Shown here: positions 33,703 through 44,783 of the stretch, in pieces | Numbering within the stretch: the first letter of the stretch is position 1 | Layout: every line of letters starts with the position of its first letter | From: Locusta migratoria | Taxonomy: Eukaryota; Arthropoda; Insecta; Orthoptera; Acrididae | Direction of reading: 5' to 3' | NCBI GenBank assembly: GCA_026315105.1 | Contig: CM048750.1 | Coordinates: 71,975,797 to 72,039,796 of the forward strand | Length of the DNA: 64,000 nucleotides | Program-made: the position numbers and the translations under genes | The notes under the pieces: model-generated | What the model was told of the DNA's origin: nothing | Databases searched by the model: none | The model's input: the letters and a program-made list of their open reading frames with translations, nothing else

Positions 33703-36700
33703 TTAGATAGAGTTATAAAAACCAGCAGCGCGGGTAAAACTTAAAACTGCATTAGCCATAGAGGCGTCGTCTGCCAAAGCTAATGATAGCGCGTCTGGGA
33801 TATTAAAAGATTGCCGCAAGTCGGCTAAAAGCGGACAGTCCATCAAAAGATGGGCCACTGTCAACACAGTGCCACATCGACACATGGGTGCAGCCTCGCA
33901 CCGAAGGAGATACCCTTGGGCGAGCCACGTATGTCCAATCCGGAGGCGACAGAGGACAACTGACTCTCGGCGGGTCGGCCGCAGTGAAGATTTCCACAAA
34001 GCTGTGGAGAGCTTCACTGCCCGAAGCTTATTCGGTGCAGTCGCCGTAGCCCACTCGGTGCTCCAAGCCTCGCACACCTTCCGGTGCAACACCAGTTTAA
34101 CATCCTGTTCCGTGACACCAATAGTGAGAGGTGGTCCCATAGTGGCCTGCTTGGCCAATCGATCAACATTTTCATTCCCTGGTATGCCAACATGACCTGG
34201 GGTCCACACAAAGACCACAGAACGGCCTGATTGGCATAGGGAGTGAACAGTATCCTGGATCGACCGCACTATTGGGTGCCATGAGAAACACTGGTCGATC
34301 GCTTGTAAGCCACTCAGGGAGTCAGTACAGATGACGAATGACCCCCTGGGGCAGGCTTTGAGATGTTGTAGAGCTCTGAGAATAGCGACCAGATCGGTGG
34401 AGAAGATGCTACTCTCACAGGGCAGAGAATGCTGTTCTACGTGGTTGTGATGTAGAAACGCATACCCAGCACGGCCATCTACTACGGAACCATCTGTGTA
34501 GATGGCGTCTGCGGCACGGAACGGCTCGAGCACTTGCAGAAACTGGTGACGGAGATGTATGGGAGAATTAGAGGCCTTCGACGCATGGGACAGGTCCAGA
34601 CGGAGCTGCAAACGAGGAATGGACCAAGGAGGGGTGTGAAAGGAATAGCGGAAAGTGGTAGGAAGTGGATAGGATGTGAGGGACGAAAGAAGGATACGAA
34701 CACGGACCGAGATCGGGTATCCCGACTTTGGCCGTCGTGGAGGGATAGGTAGTGCAGCGTCTGGAAATAGGAGCCAGCGGTTCGGGTGGAAGGGTGAGGC
34801 CTGAACACGAGCAACATAAGAAGTTAACAGGTGTTGCCTACGGAACCGCAGTGGGAGGACTCCAGCTTCGACAAGGGCGCTTGTCACAGGGCTTGTGCGA
34901 AAAGCCCCTGTCGCCAAACGGACACCACAGTGTAAAATTGGGTCCAACGCCTGCAGTGCTGACGGCGCAGCCGAATCGTAGACTATGCAGCCATAGTCTA
35001 GGCATGACTGAATGAGGGCCTTGTAAAGTTGTAAGAGCGTTGGGCGTGAGGCTCCCCAAACAGTGTGGCTGAGACAACGTAGGATGTTTAAGTGTCGCCA
35101 GCACTTTCGTTTCAGCTGGCGAAGGTGTTGCACCCAGCTGAGACGGTTGTCGAACAACATGCCTAGAAACGTGTGTGTTTCTACGACATGTAGCAGGTCT
35201 CCAGCTAAATAGAGTTCAGGTTCCGGGTGTACTGCCCGACGTCGGCAGAAATGCATTACACGGGTCTTCGACGCAGAGAACTGAAAACCGTGGGCAAACG
35301 CCCACGACTGCGCCTTTCGAATGGCTAGTTGCAACCGGGTTCAGCAACACTGATGCTGGTGGAGCTAAAATACATGCAGAAGTCATCGGCATACAAGGAA
35401 GTGGATACCGATGACCCCACGGCCGCCGCAAGGCCGTTGATAGCGACTAAAAATAAAGGGACACTGAGAACGGAACCCTGTGGGACTCCATTCTCTTGAC
35501 AATGAGGTGAGCTATAACAAGAACCAACACGAACTCTAAAAGAACGCAACGCCAGGAAATTCTGAATGAATATGGGAAGCAGACCCCGTAAACCCCAGCC
35601 GTACAGTGTAGACAGGATATGGTAGCGCCAGGTAGTGTCGTATGCTTTCCGCAGGTCGAAGAATATGGCAACCAGGTGTTCGCGGCGAATAAATGCTGTA
35701 CGGATGGCCGATTCCAGTGACACAAGATTTTCAACAGCGGAGCGACCTTGACGGAACCCACCCTGTTGTGGCACCAAAAGTCCCCGGTCCTCGAGGATCC
35801 ACACGAGCCTCCGACTCACCAACCGTTCGAGGAGCTTGCATGGAACGTTGGTGAGGCTGATCGGGCGGTAGCTATCTGCCACCTGCGGATCTGCCCAAGG
35901 CTTAATCAGTGGAATGATAATGCTTTCCCGCCACGAGGACGGAAAAACACCATCCAGCCATATCCGATTAAGCAGGGCGAGAAGTTGGCTCTTGGTATCT
36001 GCTGACAGGTGTCGGAAGAACTGACTGTGAATGCGATTGGGTCCAGGGGAGGTATCGGGGCATGCAGTAAGGGCACCTTCAAACTCCCACTCAGTGAATG
36101 GGACGTTGTATGGTTCCCGACGTCACGTTCGAAATGAAAGCAGATGTCTCTCTGCTCGCCCTTTAAGGGTGCGAAAGTCTGCACCATAAGCAGCAGTCTC
36201 TGAGATGCGTGAAAAATGATCTCCCAGGTGCTCAGCGACGGCGACAGGGTCAGTACAGAGCGTACCCTGAACGCTGAGATACGGAATTCCCGCCGGTGGG
36301 CGGTGCCAAAAGAGGCGTCGAACCTGCGACCACAACTTGGAAGGAGAAGCGCGGGAACCAATGGAGGCGACGTACTTCTCCCAGGAAGCCCTCTTACTTT
36401 CTTGTATCAGTCGCCAGGCCCGTGCCCGGAGACGCTTGAAGGCCACGAGATGTTCGACACAAGGGTGGCGTCGGTGGCGCTGTAGTGCTCGCCGACGTTC
36501 CCGGATGGCCTCAGCGATCTCCGGTGTCCACCAGGGCACCGATGTACGACAGAGCGAACCGGACGTGGTGGGCACAGAGTTTTCGGCTGCAGAAACAACG
36601 GCCGCTGTGAACTGCTGAACGGCGGCATCAACATTAGCTGGAAAGTGAGAGGATAGCACAGCAGCTGAGGAATAAGCTGGCCAGTCAGCCCTACGGAGGG

Positions 36701-37408
36701 ACCAGCAAGGCAGGCGGTCGGCAGGCAAACGCTGTGGGAGCGACAGGAAGATAGGAAAATGGTCGCTACCACACAGGTCGTTGTGGACCCTCCAGGTGAG
36801 ATGTGGAAGAAGGCCAGGGCTGCAGACAGACAAGTCTATTGTGGAATAAGTACCATGCGCTGCACTAAAGTGAATAGGAGCACCGGTGTTTAGAAGGCAA
36901 AGATTCTGCTCTGATAGTAGAGACTCAACATCCCTACCCCGGGCTGAGGTCTATGCGCCACCCCACAGAGTGTGGTGGGCGTTGAAATCCCCCAAAAGAA
37001 GAAAGGGTGGGGGAAGTTGGGCGACCAAGGCAGCGAGGTCTACTGGAGAGACGACATCATCTGGTGGAAGGTAGACAGAGCAGATCGTAAAATCTCGTAA
37101 TAACCGGAGCCGTACAGCGAGTGCCTCTAGAGCTCTAGAGGTGTTTGCAGAGGCACAGCAGCACTGGGGACTGAAGTGTGAACATAAACACATACGCCAC
37201 CGGAAACTCTGTTGTAGGAGTTTCGGTTCTTAAAATAGCCCCGATAGCCTCAGAGGGCTGGGGTCCTCTCGACGGGGAACCATGTTTCCTGCAAGGCGAG
37301 ACAGATAGCAGGGAAGTGGCAGAGTAATTGCCGCAGCTCAGTCAGACGGCGGAAAAAACTGCCGCAATTCCACTGCAAGATGTCTTTTGCAGCGTGCTGA
37401 ATATCCAT
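33703..37408 (-). pseudogene. I-type LINE ORF2: endonuclease, reverse transcriptase, RNase H
   Basis: Starts 'MDIQHAAKDILQWNCGSFF' (AP-endonuclease start). It continues with 'LLLGDFNAHHTLWGG' (36951-37193) and 'GSDHFPIF' (36123-36833), a linker, and RT at 35325-35882: 'DSYRPISLTNVPCKLLERL', 'FFDLRKAYDTTWR', 'GVPQGSVLSVPLFLVAING' and 'SLYADDF' (catalytic). After a frameshift near 35334 a 543-codon frame encodes the thumb, RNase H ('IYTDGSV', 'ICTDSLSGLQAI', 'VWTPGHVGIPGNENVDRLAK') and a Cys-rich carboxyl end. At least three frameshifts in the endonuclease-RT half and one after YADD. Active-site residues seen are intact, so decay looks recent. Confidence 0.88.
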
Positions 37409-37426
37409 AATTTAATTGTTCAATGG

Positions 37427-38806
37427 TTATTCAGCAGTGGCACCTGCTGCCAACTCTGCAGACTCTGCAGGGTCCAGAACCATCGGTTCTGGCGACCCAA
37501 GTATGGCGAGATCCTCAGGCGACGCGAGGATCTCCACCTCATCTTCAGAGGCCGAAGATGTGATGGAGCGTTCCTTCCGAATCACCGAGGAGTCCTCCTT
37601 TGTATCCGTCTTCTTCTTCTTCTTCTTCTTGAGTTTCTTTTTGCCCTCTCGCTGGCCCTTTGGTGTTAAGGGCTGGGAGGACTTCACGGGAGTGGCATCA
37701 GGGGCCGTCGAAGAGCCAGAAGCCCTTCGACCAGCAGCCAAAGGCTGGGATCCACTGACGCACCCTGGGACTCCCCAGAAGGGAGCGTCCCGAAGGACCC
37801 CTTCCGAGGGAAAGGTGCCGGAGGAAGCTGTTGCTTCTCCGGCTGGGGGTTGCGGACTGGTGTCCCCGATGGTTGTGGGGAAGTTGCCCCCACAACAGGT
37901 GCTGCAGCAGCAGATGGAGTATCGCCCCCACCTAACGAGGGGGCAGTGGTAGTTTTGTGGTCTCTAGGGCCCACAGGAGGAAGCGATACCTTGGTAGACG
38001 TCGTTACTACAGCATAGGAATTGTTCATAGTCACCGGATGGAGACGCTCGTACTTTTTCCTTGCCTCATTGTGCGATAACCGGTCCAAGGTCTTAATTTC
38101 CATAATTTTCCCTTTCTTTGTGTAGGACTTTACAGTCCGGGGAGCACGGTGGATGCAGCTGATTACAGTTCACACAGACGGGAGGTGGCGTGCAGGGAGT
38201 GTCCGGATGAGGTGGACGCCCACATTCCCTGCACGTGGGGCTGGAAGTGCACTGGGAGGACATATGCCCAAACTTCCAGCACCTGAAGCACCTCATAGGG
38301 GGCGGGACATACGGTGTGACGTCACACCGGTAGAGCATTACCTTGACCTTCTCGGGCAGTGTATCGCCCTCAAAGGCCAGGATGAATGCACCGGTGGCAA
38401 CCCTGTTATCCTTAGGTCCCCTATAAATACGTCTAACAAAGTGAACTCCTCTGCTTTCCAGGTTGGTCCGTAACTCCTCATCGGACTGCGACAGTAAGTC
38501 GCGATGGTAAATTAGACCTTGGACCATATTGAGGGTTTTGTGGGGCGTGACACTGACAGGAATATCACCCAGCTTGTCACAGGCCAATAATGCCCTGGAC
38601 TGGGCTGGGGAAGCCGTCTGTATCAAAACATCCCCACTTCTCATTTTTGAGAAAGACTCCACCTCACCATACTTGTCCTCGAGATAGTCAACAAAGAACT
38701 GTGGTTTGGTGGACAAGAAAGAGTCTCCATCAGTCCGGGAAAAAACAAGGTATCGCGGCGTGTAGGGATCTGAACTGCGTAAAGCTTTGCGCTCTTCCCA
38801 TGGCAT
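37427..38806 (-). pseudogene. I-type LINE ORF1: nucleic-acid-binding gag-like protein
   Basis: It starts 'MPWEERKALRSSDPYTPRYL'. The first 237 residues include three Cys knuckles, 'CFRCWKFGHMSSQC', 'CRECGRPPHPDTPC' and 'CVNCNQLHPPCSPDC', followed by 'HKERE'. At about 38112 an extra base in an A run ends the frame, and it continues in another frame to 37684. A second shift near 37740 leads to a Lys-rich segment (KKKLKKKKKKK) and the end at 37427. ORF1 proteins bind element RNA. ORF2 starts 19 nt after the ORF1 stop. Confidence 0.85.
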
Positions 38807-39313
38807 AGCCAGGGAAGGGAACGTCTTAGGGTCTTATACTGTTGCATCAAAATTGGACTTTCCTCACTTAGAAACGGCGTTTTTGCGACCGCCCACGCTA
38901 GTTATTGCTTGTTTCATTTCCATCCCACAAGCAGCTAGAGAAAAGAGGTCCACCCAGGCAAAGCCCCGCTTGCCTGGGTAAGCCTTATACAACTGAGGTG
39001 TGGCAGGTTCCTCAGAGGTTGCTCGCTAGCGGCTGTTCAACCTCAACAGCCATGCATCTCCTCGGCACGTAGCACACCTTGAGATTGAGGGGCTTTTTAT
39101 AGAGGTTTGTACCGTCCTCGCGACCCGGGCGATTAAGCCAAGCTCCCTGGGCTCTGAAACGTACAACGTTCCACGAACGATGGTCGTTGAGGCACGCACA
39201 GAGCTTACGGTGTAGCGGACTGTTGGCGCGACACAGCCCACAGCTCAGGACCCTGGGTTCGCCAAGCCCGTACTCAGCAAATTAATGCTGAGCCCCTGAG
39301 GGGGATTCAATAA

Positions 39314-39810
39314 GGTCAGAGGTCAGTTGCTGTGCAGTACTACAGTGGTACCAAAGCACCCTTACAGCCAAATAATGACCACTTCTCTTTCTGGTGTCAC
39401 TTGTGCCCTGCCCTGTCCTGGTCTTCGGTATACAGTTTCAGTCTGTCATCACATCTGAGGGACAACAGAATGATTCACAGTAAGTTACGAGGCCACAGTG
39501 GTCTGTGAAAGTGCCCCGTTTCCAGTCTTCCTACGGTCCTCCACCACAGAGAGTCTAGGAGGCGTCTTCTCTGTGCCACACTGCACCAGCTGTGAATTTG
39601 CCCAGAATGGTTGTGGATGTGCAACTTCCCAACATACACTACTCCATTTGACGACATTGCTGACATGGTTGTTCTATGACTTCAATGTTGCTATCCAACA
39701 GAACATGATTGTATGGACATTGTTGACCGTGTATGGTAAAATTGTGCATCTGACATAGGATGGGGAAATGCCAGATTTTTACTTTAATTTTAGACACTAA
39801 TGTATTTTGT
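39314..39810 (-). pseudogene. Possible Tc1-like transposase relic
   Basis: The minus strand reads, with frame breaks, 'TVGRLETGHF' / 'EDWKRGTFTD' near 39540-39500 and then 'LLSLRCDDRLKLYTEDQDR', reminiscent of the 'DWKRV.FSDESRF' region and its downstream block in Tc1-type transposases. No catalytic triad can be confirmed. Confidence 0.3.
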
Positions 39811-39916
39811 GCGCTTATTTATTATTCATTACTTTTCAAAAGAGATAGCTTGGCTGGTCAGTACTTTGTGCTGCACTGCCGATAGTGACACAAATGAAGA
39901 AAAAAAGAAAAAGGAC

Positions 39917-39945
39917 AAGCTTTGGGAACACAGTTCCTTCTTCAG
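39917..39945 (-). ncRNA. Hammerhead-like core, type C
   Basis: Minus strand CTGAAGA, A, stem GGAAC-TGT-GTTCC perfect, then CAAA (G lost), AGCT, T. Confidence 0.35.
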
Positions 39946-40006
39946 AGGTCGTGAATTACCTTTCCCTTCCATTCCCATTCTTTTTTTTTCTTCCTTTCTC
40001 TCCCAC

Positions 40007-40034
40007 CTGAAGAAGGAACTGTGTTCCGAAAGCA
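40007..40034 (+). ncRNA. Hammerhead-like core, type C
   Basis: CTGAAGA, A, stem GGAAC-TGT-GTTCC perfect, GAAA, then AGCA instead of AGCT, so the palindrome is broken. Confidence 0.42.
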
Positions 40035-40329
40035 TGTCCTTTTTCTTTTTTTCATTTGTGTCACTATTGGCGGTACAGCACAAAGGTAAGTACTGGCCAG
40101 CCAACCTATCTCTTTTAAAAAATAATTAATCATCTCTGAAGAGAATTTCCATCATTAATTGAATAATTACTATTCATTTATCCTATGGCATGTGACAACA
40201 GCATATATACAAATATAATTACATGAAGAACAAGAATATATATACAAATAAAAGAATGTACACGAGCTCATTTTCAGTACATATGATATACATGATAAAA
40301 CACATGGAATTATGACATGTATCATGCGA

Positions 40330-41040
40330 GACAAGCTTTTGGCTATACATCAATGTCCAGATCTTTAATCCACTTCGTAGCCTGAGGTGTGGCTTCTATA
40401 AAGCCCTCAGTAGAGCCACTATATTTTCTTCTTGGGCACACTTTTACGATGTGGTCCAGCATCTGCTAGGTACTCCACAATCACAACTTGGGCTGCCACG
40501 AGTCCCCACTTATAAAGCATGGGCTTGCAGCTTATATTGCCACTTCAGATGCTATTGAGCTTAGTCTACTCTTTTCTTGCAAAGTTGAACCCTTTTAGTT
40601 CTTTTGAGGGATCACTTATGAGGTGATGATTACTGACTGAATTCTCCCAATCTTTTTTTCCAATTCTCTTTTAGGTTTAAGGTGACTTCTCCTTATATAG
40701 CAGTTATTCCATATTGGCTTTCATGATTTCAAATGGTAATTTGTCAAATTTTTACGACATCCTGCATAGGTAAAAATTTGCCTTCATTTGTTTTTACTAT
40801 TTTTCCCCATTCTTTAACAGATACTTTTTGTATTCTTAATTTTGGAGGAGCTAGATTAGTGATGATGGAGAGCAACAGCGTTGGAGTAGGCTTTAATGTG
40901 CCAGTGATTATCCGCATGGTTTTGTGGAGCTGCACGTCTATATTATTGTTGAGGTGAGAAGCACAAACTTTAGTAATACCATAGTGCACATACAAATTCA
41001 CAGCTGTAAAAATAAAGTTAGCAATTGTCAAACTACAATA
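40330..41040 (-). pseudogene. Jockey-type LINE ORF2 carboxyl end
   Basis: Minus strand 40744-41031 encodes 'LNNNIDVQLHKTMRIITGTL' and 'APPKLRIQKVSVKEWGK'. Further 3' is a Cys/His region and 'ATPQATKWIKDLDID' close to the end. These blocks mark the region after the RT domain of Jockey-type elements. The RT motifs are absent: 5'-truncated. Confidence 0.65.
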
Positions 41041-41339
41041 ACGAAAACTTATTGAATATTAGCACTGACGTCACAGTATGTCTCTAACGTGCAACTTTGC
41101 TACGAAGTTTCAAATATGGAGAACAGTCTATTATGCAGTGAATAATGCTTTCTGGAAACAAGCCCATACACTGTGCCTGTGCCATGTCTCTGCAAAATCC
41201 TTTGTTCAAGACGTACCAGACCCCGAAGACATGTATGAAAACTTCTGTGATGTTTGGAAGGTAGGAGAGTGATCACAGAGGACCACAATGGGTAAAATCA
41301 GGATATGAGTCCAAGTTCAGCACAAAGTTTTTATCTACC
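41041..41339. other. ERLEC1 intron, no gene recognised
   Basis: Open frames of about 60 codons on both strands; no domain that I can name. Confidence 0.45.
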
Positions 41340-41480
41340 ACAAGGTGCGTCTGAAAAGTTCGGTGAATGGTCTCAGGAAATATACGAAACAAAAGTTACA
41401 AACAAAGTACATTTACTGGCCATCGAAGTAATCGCCATTGTCAACAATACACTTCTGACATCGGTTTTGGAAACTTGAAG
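41340..41480. mobile_element. Mariner end fragment
   Basis: 'aggtgcgtctgaaaagttcg' and 'catcgaagtaatcgccattg' resemble the terminal part of insect mariner elements. Only about 140 bp. Confidence 0.45.
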
Positions 41481-41679
41481 TAACTTCTCAATCAAGTTGT
41501 AACTAGCACTAGAATTAACACTTCTAGAGAGCATATGCACTTAATGGGGCACACTATAACACTGAGCCATGTCTTAGATCATCGACTTCGGGTGCTGGTG
41601 GACACTAGGTGGCAGGCCGGCCAGCACTACTGTTGCCGTCTCGTAATTGGCAACGTACTCTTAGCCAGCAGCAAGGAGT

Positions 41680-42666
41680 TTGGTTTGCTGTGTACCGTGG
41701 AATTTGCTTTGCTGCATGCTGATATATATAACCTCCATCTGTCCAACGGCCAACTTCACACATCCGTCCACATCAAACCTACCAACAAACAACAGTACCT
41801 CCATTACGACAGCTGCCATCCATTCCATATCAAACGTTCCCTTCCCTACAGGTCTTCGTGGCAAAAGAGTCTGCTCCAGTCCCGAATCCCTGAACCAATA
41901 CACCAATAACCTAATAACAGCTTTCACATCCCGCAGCTATCCTCCTGATCTGGTTCAGAAGCAAATTACCAGAGCCACCTCCTCATTCCTCCAAATCCAG
42001 AACCTTCCACCGAAGAATCCCAGAAGTGCCCCTTTTGTCACCGGATACTTTCCGGGACTGGAGCGGACTCTGAATGTGGCTCTCCAGCAGGGATACGACT
42101 TCCTTAAATCCTGCCCCGAAATGAGATCCATCCTTAATGACATCCTTCACACTCCACCAAGAGCGTCTTTCCGTCGCCCACCTAGCCTTCGTAACCTCCT
42201 AGTCCATCCCTATGAAACCCCCAAACCACCTTCCCTACCCTCTGGCTCCTACCCATGCAACCGCCCCCATTGTAAAACCTGCCCTATGCACCCTTCCATC
42301 ACCACTTACTCCAGTCCAGTAACCCGGAGGGTGTACACGATCAAGGGCAGAGCCACTTGCGATAGCACCCACTTGATTTGCCAACTGACATGCCTGCACT
42401 GTGAAGCGTTCTATGTGGAAATGACCAGCAACAAACTGTCCATTTCCATGAACGGTCACAGGCAGACAGTGTTTTTTGGTAATGAGGATCACCCTGTGGC
42501 TAAACATGCCTTGGTGCACGGCCAGCACATCTTGGCGCAGTGTTACACCGTCCGGGTTATCTGGATACTTCCCACCGACACCAACCTTTCAGAACTCCGG
42601 AGATGGGAACTTGCCCTTCATCTTATTCTCTCCTCCCGTTGCCCACCTGGTCTCAATTTCCGCTAA
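41680..42666 (+). pseudogene. PLE type A: linker and GIY-YIG endonuclease, 328-codon open frame
   Basis: The best-preserved PLE coding part. 'VHIKPTNKQQYLHYDSC' is equivalent in frame context at about 41770, then 'FPTGLRGKRVCSSPESLNQY', 'SYPPDLVQKQITRATSSF' and 'PFVTGYFPGLERTLNVALQQ'. The Cys-rich 'CNRPHCKTCPMH', 'KGRATCDSTHLICQLTCLHC', 'EAFYVEMTSNKLSISMNGHR' and the end 'CPPGLNFR' follow. The GIY-YIG motif reads Tyr-Val-Glu where Gly is expected and the Arg of 'L-x-x-R' is Ser, so the nuclease is probably dead though the frame is open. The first 30 or so residues are unrelated. The RT domain is missing. A 3' untranslated region and type A terminal repeat follow. Confidence 0.8.
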
Positions 42667-42803
42667 TTCAAATTCCCGCCCACCATCTTTAGCATCTTTG
42701 CCTTGGTTCTGTGGACAGAGCCTCTGCCTCAATTGGTATCTCTGTCCAACTTCTTTGCTTTTTACAAATTTCTGTCTAGGTGTGTTTGGGTTTCGATATG
42801 TCT

Positions 42804-42857
<54 letters not shown>

Positions 42858-43128
42858 TTGTTTACCTTCCTTTTTTCCCCCCTAAGGTAAGTCCATCCAC
42901 TCCTGGGATTGGAATGACTCCTTTTCCACTTCCTTAAAACCCATATCCTTCCCTTTTTCCTGCCAATTTTTTCCTCTTTTTCCTGAAGAAGCTGCCTGTG
43001 GTGGCGAAAGCTTGTATGTGTGTGATTTTATTTGTTTCTATCGACGAGCCGGTCCTTTTGGTAAGTCATCTCTTTTCTATTTTTTTATTTTTGTTTATCC
43101 CACCGGGAAAGTTTCCCTCTATAATTTT

Positions 43129-43131
<3 letters not shown>
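42667..43131 (+). repeat. PLE type A 3' untranslated region and terminal repeat
   Basis: Contains (GT)n at 42807-42854, 'cctaaggtaagtccatcc', a hammerhead-like core and 'cgacgagccggtcc' followed by 'tttggtaagtcatc'. It ends in (TA)n. A second copy lies at 44175-44499. Confidence 0.75.
42983..43013 (+). ncRNA. Hammerhead-like core, type A
   Basis: CTGAAGA, A, stem GCTGCC-TGT-GGTGGC (six pairs, two of them G-U), GAAA, AGCT, T. Helix I only one clear pair. Confidence 0.45.

Positions 43132-43168
<37 letters not shown>
43132..43168. repeat. (TA)n microsatellite at a PLE end
   Basis: Directly visible; follows the type A terminal repeat, as does the (TA)n at 44500-44537. Confidence 0.95.
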
Positions 43169-43170
<2 letters not shown>

Positions 43171-43228
43171 TGAAGTACACTTACCAGGCGAAAGGGCACA
43201 GGCAGTAATAGCAACAAATAAACACACA

Positions 43229-43283
<55 letters not shown>

Positions 43284-43286
43284 GCT

Positions 43287-43314
43287 AGCTTTCGCAGCCT
43301 AGCTGCTTCATCAG
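43287..43314 (-). ncRNA. Hammerhead-like core, type B
   Basis: Minus strand CTGATGA, A, stem GCAGC-TAG-GCTGC perfect, GAAA, AGCT, A. Matches the expected core except for the inserted A before the stem. Confidence 0.5.
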
Positions 43315-43674
43315 GCAGAAGGGAAGGAGAGGGAAAAGGAAATGATGAGGGTTTTAAGGAAGGGGGTAAGGAGCCATTCCAATCCCGGGACAGGAAAGAC
43401 TTACCTTGGGGGAAAAAATGGAAGGTAAATAAATGCACATACACCCACACATTTACACAGACACAAGTACACTTAGGCAGACATACTGTAGACAGTTCTA
43501 CAGTATGTCTGCCTAAGTGTACTTGTGTCTGTGTAAATGTGTGGGTGTATGTGCATTTATTTACCTTCCATTTTTTCCCCCAAGGTAAGTCTTTCCTGAC
43601 CCGGGATTGGAATGACTCCTTATCCACTCCCTTAAAACCCTCATCATTTCCTTTTCCCTCTCCTTCCCTTCTGC

Positions 43675-43703
43675 CTGACGAAGCAGCTAGGCTGCGAAAG
43701 CTT
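43675..43703 (+). ncRNA. Hammerhead-like core, type B
   Basis: CTGACGA, A, stem GCAGC-TAG-GCTGC perfect, GAAA, AGCT, T, GCG. The TGC before the core can pair with the GCG after it. Confidence 0.5.
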
Positions 43704-43909
43704 GCGTTTGTGTGTGTGCGTGTGTGTTTATTTGTTGCTATCACTGCCTGTGCTCCTTCACCTGGTAAGTGGACTTCATCTATTTTTTACGTGTGTGTGT
43801 GATTATATTATAGAGGAAAAATTCCTAAACAGGAAAAATATACGTAAAAAATAGATGAAGTACACCTACCAGGCGAAGGGGCACAGGCAGTGATAGCAAC
43901 AAATAAACA

Positions 43910-43957
<48 letters not shown>

Positions 43958-43958
43958 C

Positions 43959-43987
43959 AAGCTTTCGCAGCCTAGCTGCTTCGTCAG
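43959..43987 (-). ncRNA. Hammerhead-like core, type B
   Basis: Same as 43675-43703 in minus orientation, stem perfect. Confidence 0.5.
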
Positions 43988-44174
43988 GCAGAAGGGAAGG
44001 AGAGGGAAAAGGAAATAATGAGGGTTTTAAGGGAGTGGATAAGGAGTCATTCCAATCCCGGGACAGGAAAGACTTACCTTGGGGGGAAAAAAGGAGGGTA
44101 AACAAATACACACACACCACACATTTACACAGACGCAAGTACACTTAGGCAGACATCCTGCAGAATATATATAT

Positions 44175-44497
44175 AGATCTCTGTCCAACTTCTTTGCTTT
44201 TCACAAATGTCTGTCTAGGTGTGTTTGCGTTTCGATATGTCTGAGTGTGTGTGTATTTGTTTACCTACCTTTTTTTCCCCTAAGGTAAGTCCTTCCACTC
44301 CTGGGATTGGAATGACTCCTTTTCCACTTCCTTAAAACCCATATCCTTCCCTTTTCCTCCCCTTTTTTCCTCTTTTTCCTGAAGAAGCTGCCAGTGGTGG
44401 CGAAAGCTTGTATGTGTGTTTGTGTGTGATTTTATTTGTTTCTCTCGACGAGTCTGTCCTTTTGGTAAGTCATCTCTTTTCTATTTTTATTTATTTA

Positions 44498-44499
<2 letters not shown>
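44175..44499 (+). repeat. PLE type A terminal repeat, second direct copy
   Basis: From 'tctgtccaacttctttgc' to 'ggtaagtcatctc' it repeats 42741-43078 with small differences and a much shorter GT tract. Confidence 0.85.
44379..44409 (+). ncRNA. Hammerhead-like core, type A
   Basis: CTGAAGA, A, stem GCTGCC-AGT-GGTGGC, GAAA, AGCT, T. Differs from 42983-43013 only in the loop (AGT for TGT). Confidence 0.45.

Positions 44500-44537
<38 letters not shown>
44500..44537. repeat. (TA)n microsatellite
   Basis: Directly visible, at the end of the second type A copy. Confidence 0.95.
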
Positions 44538-44538
<1 letters not shown>

Positions 44539-44783
44539 AACTTCTGGAATAACTCTAAGCACTGATATCACATGTTGTTGCTGCATCACTCCATTTTACA
44601 CTCCATGTTGCGATGTCACAAGTTTGCACACCGACCCTGTTATCTGGGCCGCAACGTGTACCATCGCTTCACTGCAGTACTCTGCACAATAGGGTGACGT
44701 CGTTGACATATCCCTCAATGTGTTTGTAAAATATGGGACCATTCATTGAAATTTTCAGATGGACTTTGTAGAAAGTTAGCACA

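Larger units (their letters stand above)
33351..39303 (-). mobile_element. Full-length I-type LINE with 10-bp target duplication
   Basis: 5,953 bp in minus orientation, same direction as ERLEC1. Exact 10-bp direct repeats 'gattcaataa' flank it (33341-33350 and 39304-39313). The 3' end is (CAA)n. The 5' end has about 500 bp of GC-rich untranslated sequence (38830-39303). Order: ORF1 (gag-like with zinc knuckles), ORF2 (endonuclease, RT, RNase H), 3' untranslated region. An RNase H in a non-LTR element together with a CCHC ORF1 points to the I superfamily (I, R1 or LOA side). Several frameshifts make this copy inactive, but its complete ends mean it integrated full length. Confidence 0.9.
39820..40175. 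repeat. Foldback pair of type C PLE terminal repeats
   Basis: Left arm minus, right arm plus. 'gaagaaaaaaagaaaaagg' and 'ttcttcaga' at 39895-39945 mirror 40005-40060. The arms are about 130 bp, joined by a T/C-rich spacer. The right arm extends about 45 bp further ('catctctgaagagaatttcc'), as at 28320-28345. Confidence 0.8.
43169..44160. repeat. Array of three type B PLE terminal repeats in alternating orientation
   Basis: Copies at 43169-43493 (minus), 43494-43800 (plus) and 43830-44160 (minus). The first two meet at the perfect palindrome around 43493 ('agacatactgtaga' and its inverse). All three carry a CA or GT tract and a hammerhead-like core and are very similar, for example 'gaaggagagggaaaagga'. 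The array lies between two direct copies of the type A repeat. Confidence 0.85.

Noticed and set aside
37416..37952. Plus-strand 178-codon frame
   Set aside because: It is the antisense shadow of the LINE ORF1 carboxyl part.
41680..42666. 328-codon host gene
   Set aside because: Its Cys-rich linker and GIY-YIG block match decayed PLE copies at 8.6, 17.6, 23.3, 27.3 and 31.3 kb.
42983..43013. A classical type III hammerhead with a full helix I hairpin upstream
   Set aside because: The upstream sequence is a pyrimidine tract that cannot form a hairpin; only the minimal short-helix-III reading fits.
43169..44160. CRISPR-like or tandem satellite array
   Set aside because: Units alternate in orientation, are about 320 bp long and match PLE termini, so it is neither.
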